DNA from: Escallonia rubra | Lineage: Eukaryota; Streptophyta; Magnoliopsida; Escalloniales; Escalloniaceae | Direction: 5' to 3' | NCBI GenBank assembly: GCA_033065855.1 | Contig: JAVXUO010002352.1 | Coordinates: 186,001 to 250,000 of the forward strand | DNA: 64,000 bases | Shown here: positions 55,346-64,000 of the stretch, piece by piece | How the letters are laid out: each line of letters begins with the position of its first letter | Position numbering within the stretch: position 1 is the first letter of the stretch | Made by a program: the position numbers and the translations under genes | Notes under the pieces: model-generated | Databases searched by the model: none | Seen by the model: only the letters and a program-made list of their open reading frames with translations | What the model was told of the DNA's origin: nothing

Positions 55346-56900
55346 ACAGCCTGCTGGTGAAACATGGCGACTTTGTGATCAATGGGTTCGGCCATCAATT
55401 GGACAGCAGGGCAACGATGGAAGGGTTGGCATAGGTGGTTGGGTCTATGCATTCGGTGGAAATGGAGATGTTGGTGTATGTGTGTGCGCGCGCGCGGGCG
55501 TGTGAGAGGGGGGTGAAGTTGACAGTGTTTGGAGGTGGTTAATAAGGCTTTGTGGTGGTGCGTGGTGTTGGGATGGTGTTGGGGTGATGGGCTAGCAGTC
55601 AGTGGTGGTGCCGTCGTGATTGTTGGAGATGGCTCACCACCATCGTCGGCCATAACCAGTTGGGTTTTGAGAGTGTTCGACAGCTTATGGTTGGGAGTTA
55701 TGATGAGAGGCTATCATGATGGTGGTTGTAGGCTTGCAGAGACGGGGTTTAAAGGTTGATGGTAACGGCACGATGGCGACGTTTGGAGGTTAATGATTTT
55801 GGCATGGTGGAGGTGGTGCTATAGTGGCAATGTTCACGAAGATAAAGTGCTCGGGGGGGGGGGGGGATAAAGGATGGCCGGCGCCATTACCGTGTCGGTG
55901 GTGCTGCAGTGGCAGGTCACGGCGCTGGTGTTGCGGTGACAAGTTCTTGAAGAGGAAGAAGATAGGTAAAAAGGGATGACCTGCATCCTTTCTTGGGCAA
56001 ATTAGAAATTCCAATCTTAGTTATGGGCAATATGGTCTTTTCATCCAAACCTTTATGTACTTCGGTATTCCATTTTGTTAACGGACATAATTTCTCATTT
56101 CTCAAACTAATGGACATACCTATATTCAACCCTCATCTTAGGGACATGGGTGTAATTTACCTTTTTTTATTTTTTCAAAATCCAAACCTGTTCCAATTTA
56201 ATTCGAACGAGCTTTTTAATCCATCCACATTCGACCCTGATCATCCAATCCATCGATAATCATTCCTAATTAACCATTCAATCCATTCTTTTTAATGCAA
56301 ATATATATACAATGTGATATAAGTAATTTCTTCCCCAACTGAGGAGACCAATGCATAACAAATTCGAAGTTATCAAATAGGATCGGGTGGGGAGGGGGCT
56401 AAAATATCTAGGAGGGGACAGGAAAAAACCACGTGCGAGCTCAGTCATCATCCAAAGCGGCATCCTGCTCATCATCGTCCCTTTCTTCACAAGTCGCTCC
56501 ATAGACGAGAGCCACATTGATATCGGTTCAAGAAGGATTTCCCTACATTTAAAGGACATACATGGCACTCGTTAATGATTGTATATTAACACTTAACCAA
56601 TTAAAGGTTGACTTGATAAATGTGAAGAAACTTGTTCCTGGTTGAATTGATATGCTCTCTATGTGTGCACATCAGATGACAAGGATGATCCCCTCACCAC
56701 ACATGCAGGCAAGATTGTGCCGCGTACATGCCTTTTCTTGAAATTTATGATCGCAGATGTATGGCACCACAACTTCAATGACTAGTCACATATACTTGAA
56801 AAGCCTGATGGTTGACTGAAAGCACGCTTGGACAACAACATTGTAGAAAATATAGACTACAAAACAATTAAGGCACAATATAAAGAGTTAATACATGATC
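55346..56900. other. Region without recognisable gene
   Basis: A GGTGGTG-rich part (55440-55970) resembles CACTA leader sequence. At 56115-56165 GGGACATGGGTGTAATTTACC looks like a Mutator-type terminal repeat facing left, but no partner is seen. The rest is AT-rich. Confidence 0.35.
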
Positions 56901-56929
56901 AATTAATAAGCAAAAAAGACATCCAAAAT

Positions 56930-57935
56930 TAAAAAGACAAACTTTCATTTAGAACTCACATCAACACTCTTTGAAACCTCTGAGACAAACACTCTTGAAA
57001 GATGTGCTTCACATTTATCATTTGTCCTCTCGTGCATCTTCTGGTACGATAGATCTAGCACCTCTTTTTGATCCAAATGTATGTATGCAGCTACAGTCTC
57101 GTATCTGACAACATCGTGAGGCACTGACCCTCCCGTTTGGGTAGGATTTTGGTTGGATTTGTTTGCTCTTCCACTCTTACTTTTTAACTCTCAGTTTTCA
57201 TCAGTTATCCATCTGTTAAGAACTTGCGCCCACACTCTAGATAAGATCCAATGAGGATTAAATTGTTTCTAATCCTCCATTGGTACACCTTATGGTAACT
57301 TGTTCTTAGCTCATTCACGTGCATCGTATAGCCATTGGCGATAATATCTTGGTATCTGAGCAAAGAAGGCCTCTCTCCCTAAGCCTCTTACTCCGGTGAT
57401 GAAAACTCAAAGCCCTCTTATCATTGAAAAAATCATACTACTAGTTAATCAACTCCATAGAACACATTTTAGAAAATAATAACTTTTAAAATCATCATAC
57501 CCTAAACTCCTGCCACAATCGCCAACTTTTGTAGTTGTCGCATGTTCGGCGAAGCTGACAAAAAGAAAATTGATAAGAAGAAGTAAGTGCACCATAATAA
57601 CTTTCATAATCATATTATTGGTCAAGGCTAGGGATAAACAATAATAACACAGCTTCCATAGTAATAATAGCTCTCACTTTCCTCTCGGGGTCTGAAACCA
57701 GGCCATATGTGGTCGGGGGCATTGATAAGCTGTTACAAAAGAAAGTATAAATCGAATTAAAGTAAAAAATAAAAATTAATAAGCAAGTGCAAGCTAATAA
57801 TAATTATACCTAATGATGAAGCTACTGATGATGCCTCCGACTGGCGCTATTGGATGCTAATACTATGTGTATTGTCACCACCTGAATCGCTGGCCTCACC
57901 AAGTGGAGCAGATACAGCTCGGTGTCCACCATGAC
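56930..57935 (-). pseudogene. TNPA-like relic of CACTA-3
   Basis: The minus strand reads TQTGGSVPHDVVRYETVAAY and IHLDQKEVLDLSYQKMHERT, matching VPHDIVRHMNAVEHPDLEED and TYSQTHVRKK of the CACTA-1 protein. Upstream, GCCTTCTTTGCTCAGATACC corresponds to FFA-I of the core. Stops and shifts break it, and the exon order is kept. Confidence 0.65.
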
Positions 57936-58079
57936 TGCCAAATATTAAGTTAGTAAAATCTTTATGACAATATTAAGTTAGTATATAGATTCTTTATAAT
58001 TGCGGAGGAACAAATAAGGTAATATCGTTATTACAGAGTAATCAAGTAAAATACAATAGGGACATAGATGTTCTCTATT

Positions 58080-58310
58080 GGAAAATTAAGTGAATATTAC
58101 AAGTTAGATTTTACAAGTCACACAAGTCAAGGTTACAAGTCAATCATCTTTGTTAGAAGGCATCCCAATATCTTCATCGTCAACATTAACTTCATCTTGC
58201 AATTCATCCTTTTTATCTTGACATTCATAATTCATTGTGAGAATTATCCTCATTATCTTCAAGACCTTTCATATATTCTTCTTCATCATTTAGAACCTTT
58301 TCTCCTACTA
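58080..58310 (-). pseudogene. Acidic-tail remnant of the TNPD-like gene, CACTA-3
   Basis: Just as in CACTA-1 (ACAAGTCAATCAT at 3868), ACAAGTCAATCATCTT (58136) marks the stop region, and Asp/Glu-rich codons follow on the minus strand (GAAGAT, GATGAA) up to the hAT-2 border at 58311. The DUF4216 part resumes at 62220. Confidence 0.5.
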
Positions 58311-58807
58311 TAGTGGTGTCAAAGGGCCGGGCTTGGGCGGGGACAGGCTAGAGAGAATGGAAACCAGGCCGGGCCGGGCTAGATTAATGGGGTATCTAGG
58401 CCCAGTCCAAGCCCTATATGTTGGGCCGCACCCTGGCCCAATCCTTGTTTTTTAATTTATTGTTATTCAAATTAAATACTTCAATTGCCATAATTTCTTG
58501 TTATTATGTAAGCAAATTGTAATGTAATAATGAGTGTATACATATTACCACATATATGTGTATACAAGCAAATAAAACAACTAAAAATCCCTAGGCACGC
58601 ACACATATATGTAGTCATATGTGTGTATACAATAAACATTTCTAGCATTCAAATATTCAAACTGATGGAGTTAAATTAAAGATAAATTTATTCATAGGCC
58701 TTCCTCTTTTTATCCGGGTTTCGGACCGGCTGCTTGTAAATAAACAGGCGAAGTTACCTATTTTTTTAAATATATGAAAAATATCTATCTTGCTTGTAAA
58801 AACCTAT

Positions 58808-58810
<3 letters not shown>

Positions 58811-58878
<68 letters not shown>
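58811..58878. repeat. TA microsatellite in hAT-2
   Basis: About 34 uninterrupted TA dinucleotides. Confidence 0.9.
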
Positions 58879-58881
<3 letters not shown>

Positions 58882-58927
58882 GAAATAAATTATTCTAAAA
58901 ACTTGGGAAAAGGAAAATAAAAAAAAA

Positions 58928-61215
58928 TTACCTAATCATCCGCAAGTATTTTAACATCTGAGTCACTGCTCTTTCTATCATCAATTGATTTATCTTGCTC
59001 GCGATATTTCGCGTCAAGATTATCTTTCCAACATACACATTGCTCGAGCGACTCGGGGTTAAGACGATTCCTCCTGTCATCCAAAACCCTCCTGCTCGCT
59101 GAAAATGCCGACTCTGAAGCAACAGTGGAGGCTTACACCGATAGTACATCCCGTGCAATTTGGGCTAAAGTACTATACATGTTTTGATTTTGTTTCAAAA
59201 AAATTAACAAATTGAAATTAACCTGCTCTTCCATCGATAAATTAGCATAATGATTAGAATTGGAATATAAACCAATCTCATTAAAAGAGAAAAAAGTAGA
59301 CGAACATGCCGTATTAAAAGTACATTCACCTGATAGTTGTCTTGCTACTAGATGTTCGAGGCCCTTACGGTATGGAGTATAATACATCTCACAAATCGAT
59401 GATGAAGCTTGCCCGCGCACGTCAACAGAACTATTATAGAGGTTGAACAGATTCTCAAATTTCTTGCTCACTTTCGTTGTGAGTGTAGTTGTGTCCTCTT
59501 GTGTGTAGTTCATCAGTCTTGCAATCTCTTGTATCAACACGTTCACGCCATGTAACTTTAACCTAGGATCTAAACAAGTAGCCACATCAAAAATAATAGG
59601 CAATTTCTTCCAATATTTATTAATTTTTTTATCCATCTCTTCTACTATTTGTTGAAAGGGTCCTATATATCTCCATTTTGTTAACATTGTAGCCATCTTG
59701 AGGATTTCTATTATAGCGATAGAAGAGGTGGGATAGTACGTACCAGACAATAAGTTGGTAGACGTGTAATATATCTCCAAAAATTCAGATAGGTACGTAG
59801 CCATCTGTCATTCCTCCTGAGTTGGCAAGCCGACTGGGAACGAGGTTAGTAGATAATGCGTATAGACTTCTTTTTATGCCAGAATATGTAAAAGCATATG
59901 GTATGTAGAGTTCCACCTGTGGGCCACATCTGTAAGTGGTCTCCTGCGAGGCATATTATAATGAACACACAATGTTTTAAGTTGTTGTGTTCTCGGACCT
60001 GAACTATTAACATACGCTGTCATACCCCTCATTTTGAGAAGAATGTCTCCTGCAGCAGCTAAACCATCTTGAACAATTAAATTAATAATGTGACAAACAC
60101 AGCGAACATGAAATAATTCACCATCAAGTACAGGTTGAAGGGTGTCCTTTAAAGCTGCAACATCAGCTTTATTATTAGAAGCATTATCAAAACTAACACT
60201 CATAATCTTATTCTTTAATTTAAATGTGGTACATGCATTAATTATAATATTAGCTACATTATTTGCATCATGTGGAAAAGGAAATAGTTCGAATATGATG
60301 ATTATTTTGTTCATAACCCAATCAACATCAATCCACTGGGCCGTCACACAAGCATAACTACCAAAAGTAAACATAAATTGTCAAATATCATTAGTAAGAC
60401 TAACTCTACAGTCAAAATGATTGAAATAATCAATCAAGCGTGCTTTAACAGCATAATACTGCCGGAGTGCATCGGATCTAGTGGTGTTTCGTGTCACCTT
60501 TTTGTACAAAGGTTGCACGTAGGTGTTCATATATCTAGAGTGCTTAGGATTATCGGCAAAACTAAAGACTTGTTCATTATGAATAACAAACTCAGGGAGA
60601 CCGTCTCTTTGTTCTCGCTGATTATAAACAAATAACTTACCGTCAAAAGATAACTGCATTAAGCTAGGTTCAACGTGGCCGCTTCGAGGTGCACATAAGG
60701 TAATGTCTGTTAAGATGTCAATTACCACAACCAGTGGTAAATAATTTAGCACAGTACTTACATCGAGCTTTTCGGGCGTCGTCCACCGTAATTTCATCAA
60801 AATAATTCCAACACTTAGCTTTTTCTTTTCACCTTTTGGACTTCTGGCTGACTACCGGAAGTATTACTCGACCCTTCTGCATCATGATCGCTCATCAGGT
60901 TAACATCATGCCTCGGAGTAGTAGCTTCGCCAACCGAGTTGCGTCCTTGACTATAATGCGAGGGGTCTTGTGAAGGCGTGTAATCAACATCTAGAATGAT
61001 TTGATTAAACTCCCAATTGGCTTGGGTATTTATCATATTACATGTACTCATTTGTCCAGGAACGAATGTTTTGGTGCTGATTGGATTTCTGTTTGTGATG
61101 ACTGTGGTGGTGCAGCTTGTGCTGGTGGTGGTGTTTGTGATGATGATGATGTTTTTCGTGATGATGATCCACGCTTCAATTTCTTCAGTAATCCAGCCAT
61201 ATTTGACGCTAAACT
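58928..61215 (-). pseudogene. hAT-2 transposase, multiply broken
   Basis: Minus strand, from about 61215: MAGLLKKLKRGSSSRK N-terminal piece; SSNTSGSQPEVQKVKRKS (60815-61051); core pieces FNHFDCRVSLTNDI, YACVTAQWIDVDW, SVSFDNASNNKADV, HVRCVCHIINLIVQDGL and VAHRWNSTYHMLL (59874-60800); DUF4413-like GPFQQIVEEMDKKINKYWKK and DVATCLDPRLK; C-terminal dimerisation region ARDVLSV*ASTVASESAFSA with RRVLDDRRNRLNPESLEQ to the stop near 58932. At least four in-frame stops, one a TAA in the dimerisation motif. A clear BED finger is not seen. Confidence 0.8.
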
Positions 61216-62219
61216 TTTTTACTAGATTGGAAAATAAAACTAGTAATAGTAAACTAAATGCAGGAATAAAAGCAGTAATTACTAATCAGAAATAACAATT
61301 AAAAAAATTAAAGAGTAACTGACGAATAAGAGTAATTAGTAACTCAAAATTGGAGAGAGTTAGTAACTAAAAAGAATTTGGTAATAGTAATTAATAAATA
61401 AGAATGCACTAATTACTAATTAGTAAACAAAAGAAGTAGAGAGTAACAAATGAATAAAAGAAGTAGTTAGTAATTAGAATATAGGAAGAGTAGTAATTAG
61501 TAAACGAGAGTAGTAATTAGCAAGAGTACTAATTAGTGAATAGTAATTAGCAAGAGTAGTAGTTGGAAAATAGTAGCAAAGCTTGTAGAAATGTAGAATG
61601 TTTAGATAAGAGAGAGTAAGAAGATTGGTGTGAAAAATTAGAAAGAAATGGTGTGAATTTATAAATTTTTGAAAGTTCACAAAAGACCAAAATGCCCCTT
61701 AAAACTATCTGTTTATAGTTGTTGGGGAGGGTAAGAGTGTAAAAAACCTTAAAAGAATTGAAAAAATTAAGTTGGACCAAAATACCTCCCAAACTAGCCG
61801 TTATATTGTTGTTGGGGGGGGGTAAAAGTGGAATTTAGAGAAATAGTGGGGAATATGGCCGTTGGGGGGGAAAAGAGGGGAAATTTGATTTGAAATTCGT
61901 GGGGCCAGCCCACTTTAGGGCCAGAAAAGGGCAAAAAAAAAGGCCTAAAAATGGGCCAGAAAAAGGGCCAAAATTCGGGTCGAACCCTGGCCAGCCCTAA
62001 AAACCGGGTCAGGGCCTAAAAATGGGCCGATTTCGGGCCAGCCTATTTTTTAGGGCCTGACCGGGGCTTTTTAGGGCCAGGCCGGGCCTGGCTAATTTGT
62101 TGAAAATATGTGGCCTGGTCTAGAGCCCTAAAGTAGCGGGCCGTCACTTTTCACGTGGAGGGTCGGGCCAACCCGGGCCAAAAACAGGTCAGGTCGGGCC
62201 AGCCCGCGGGCCGCCCTTT

Positions 62220-62470
62220 CCTTTAAGTCTTGACTTAATATTACCATCTACAATCCCTTGTGGCCTAACATTGCACGTAATATCAAACCAAGTACATTTC
62301 AATGTCACCGAGCTGGTTTTGCTACCCAGATTTGTTAGTTTAACAATCTCATCAAGCTCAAGCTCAAGCTCTCTATAAAGATCTAGGCAATATTCGCCAT
62401 TTAGCAAGCCTCCACTATTTCGGGCAGGGACGGATAATCCATGTGACCAAAGTGGGCCGCAACACGCCAC
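62220..62470 (-). pseudogene. DUF4216 fragment of CACTA-3 transposase
   Basis: The minus strand reads NSGGLLNGEYCLDLYRELEL, then ELDEIVKLTNLGSKTSSVTL and KCTWFDITCNVRPQGIVDGN, then IKSRL. It matches NSGVLVNGDCYAENCMDFYG and KCTWFDVTC of CACTA-1. It ends abruptly at hAT-2 on one side and at 62470 on the other. Confidence 0.7.
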
Positions 62471-62570
62471 TGACTTTTGGGGATTTTTTTAAATAATGGG
62501 TAATTATATTAAAAATTATTATAGAAAAAAACCACTATTTGTTTAAATTCTTATAGTATATGTTCACTTA

Positions 62571-62880
62571 TACTCCATCCGTCCCTAAAAACTGATCATA
62601 TTTCCTTTTTGGGCCATCCCACAAAAATTGATCACTTCCAAATTAAGAAAGATTCTGCAGGTATTTTTACCTATTTACCCTTTTTATACTTTTTTTTTAT
62701 TCTATTTCGCTCACCACATTTAATTCTCTATCAACTCATTTTCTCTCTCCTGATCCACTACTTTACACTTTTTATTCTATTTTTCTCTCCACATTTAACA
62801 CTCTACCAACCAATTTTCTCTCTCATGGCCCACTCTCTTCCCTCCTCTCTCTAAAGGGTAAAATGAGAAAGACACACAAT
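62571..62880. mobile_element. Stowaway-like MITE, left end
   Basis: TACTCCATCCGTCCCTAAAA at 62571 is the Stowaway (Tc1/mariner) start including the TA target. The interior has the usual GGGCCATCCCACAAAAATTG and CACTTCC words. The opposite end (GGGACGGAGGGAGTA) is not found, so it is truncated. Confidence 0.55.
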
Positions 62881-62904
62881 ACATAACATAAATCCTTAAT
62901 ATAC

Positions 62905-64000
62905 GTGCAATATAACACCTCGATATTTTTAACGATTTGATTTAAAAAAAAAATTGGCGACGAATTTTTCTTTCAGTTAGCGTTGATATTTTTATTTAGT
63001 AACTTTTGGCGACACTTAATAGAGCGGGTTATCTAACAAATCCATTAAATTCTTTTAGTACTCGGAGCTTTTGGCGATCAAAAAGAAGAAAAAGAAAATC
63101 CGCGTAACGTTTAAGCTAACTAACGAAACTTGTGGGAGTTTTTGGTAGTTTGTCTTTTAGGGCTCTATATATAACCTTGCATTGTCCAAGGTAGCCGTCA
63201 ATACCCTTTGTTCTCATCTGTCAATACAATCGAGAGAAAGGGAGAGACACCGGGCGTGAGGAAGGATTGGGACAAAGAGATTACCGGAAATCGACAGACA
63301 TTTTCGGTAAGCTTACTTTGAAATCTCAATTTTCATGTGATTATGTGAATATATATGTTACGGGTAGGTGTTAATGGGTCTCTGATAGATGTAATATCTA
63401 TGTATATATTTGTGGGATGATGAACAACCATGGGAGGGCTGCGATCATGGACGTACACGGGTTGTTGACGTAGCAGGTTGCTGCCTTGCGTGGGAGTGTA
63501 GGTGTGCGTCGGTGAGAGAGAAACGAACAGGGGAAGAAGAAGGGATGGAGCAGACCCACTGCCGCACGGCAGTGGGCATGGTGGCCGAGTATGGTGTATG
63601 TATTAGTTTGTATATATGAGTGGTTAGAAATGGGTTGGATTAATGATGTATAACTGTGAGTGTGTGCAGCCATGAGGGGTGAGTTTGGGTAGCCATGGCT
63701 GTGTGGCAGTGTGTGTTTGAGTGTGCCGTGAATGTGTGTGAGAAGTGTGTTCGTGGAATGCAAAATGGGGGTAGGACAGCCTGCTGCTACTGCTATGTAT
63801 GTGCGTGTGATATGTGTGTATATAGTGTGTAATTATAGGTGAAATTAGTGCATAAGTGTGTGTACCTGTGTAGTGTGTGGTGAGTTAGCGATGAGGTAGT
63901 GTGAGTGGTGTGTTCTGTGTGGTTAAACAGTGAACCGTGAAGTATAAAGAGGAAGAAGAAGACAGGTGAACAGTAGTGGGTCTGTGCAGTAGAGTGGTAC
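62905..64000 (+). mobile_element. LTR-like region with TATA box, running off the window
   Basis: Starts near ATAACACCTCGATATTTTT (62908), the TGTAACACC-type start of plant Gypsy LTRs. 62980-63030 is related to the CACTA-1 target at 1391-1444. A TATA box CTATATATAA lies at about 63166, then AATCGAGAGAAAGGGAGAG and a donor-like TTTTCG|GTAAGC near 63305. Right of 63350 the sequence is GT-rich without a gene. No second LTR in view. Probably broken or continuing past the window. Confidence 0.4.

Larger units (their letters stand above)
58311..62219 (-). mobile_element. hAT-2: hAT element with GGGCC-rich ends inside CACTA-3
   Basis: The left end TAGTGGTGTCAAAGGGCC (58311) is the TAGGGGTGTCAAA type of plant hATs. 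The right side ends with the inverted GGGCCGCCCTTT near 62217, lacking the last bases. Both subterminal zones are full of GGCC/GGGCC words (58320-58430, 61900-62215). The DUF4216 coding line of CACTA-3 breaks at 58310 and resumes at 62220, which supports the borders. A long TA microsatellite lies at 58811-58878. Confidence 0.75.
54412..62470 (-). mobile_element. CACTA-3 relic, interrupted by TRIM-like and hAT-2 elements
   Basis: The left end CACTACAACAAAAAA (54412) with decayed CGACGGAAT-type repeats, then a TNPA-like relic (56930-57935), an acidic tail region (58080-58310) and a DUF4216 piece (62220-62470), all minus strand and in the order of CACTA-1. The right part, including the TNP2 core and right end, is missing. 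An old, dead copy. Confidence 0.6.

Noticed and set aside
55440-55860. GT-rich tract considered as a CRISPR-like or satellite array
   Set aside because: No regular repeat/spacer pattern; only GGTGGTG words of varying spacing, and the genome is a plant's.

Overview
This window looks like a transposon-dense intergenic stretch of a flowering-plant (eudicot-like) nuclear genome. The plant call rests on spliced En/Spm (CACTA), Mutator and hAT transposase genes of plant type, a plant 2-oxoglutarate-dependent dioxygenase (2OGD) duplicated in tandem, an exon of an AUX1/LAX auxin carrier, plant-type LTR, TRIM and LINE relics, and AT-rich spacers. The species cannot be named. Almost all of the 64 kb is nested mobile DNA. 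The only host gene structure I can support is the 2OGD pair at 38-51 kb, and both copies are broken.

0-20.4 kb: CACTA-1 (1445-17664) has matching CACTACAAG/CTTGTAGTG ends and a GTT target duplication. It carries a TNPA-like gene and a four-exon TNPD/TNP2 transposase, both on the minus strand. A smaller CACTA-2 (8062-13785, ATA target duplication) sits inside it and has captured an exon of an auxin influx carrier. Long arrays of simple and telomere-like repeats fill the rest. Further CACTA ends and relics follow to 20.4 kb.

20.4-30 kb: an LTR-type fossil is split by hAT-1 (21633-26861), whose 706-codon transposase frame has only two nonsense codons. The right part, to 30 kb, holds GC-rich sequence and spacer with no firm gene.

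30-51 kb: a tandemly duplicated 2OGD locus. Copy 1 carries a MITE-like insertion, a Mutator element (MULE-1, 31136-36821) in its upstream region and an LTR element (38157-42817) in exon 1. It is cut off early in exon 2, where a minus-strand LINE (about 43326-47590) separates it from copy 2 (48741-51134). Copy 2 has all four exons but an in-frame stop in exon 2. Copy 2 preserves the empty sites of the MULE and LTR insertions, which gives their order. MULE-1 also carries a second, convergent gene for a GRF zinc-finger/membrane-anchor protein, in the position mudrB holds in maize MuDR.

51-64 kb: a second copy of the LTR fossil with a 1-kb hAT-type MITE in it, then a decayed CACTA-3 (54412-62470) holding a TRIM-like fossil and hAT-2 (58311-62219). 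Then come a Stowaway-like MITE and an LTR-like region with a TATA box to the window end. I found no rRNA, tRNA or CRISPR. One undetermined base lies at 8481.
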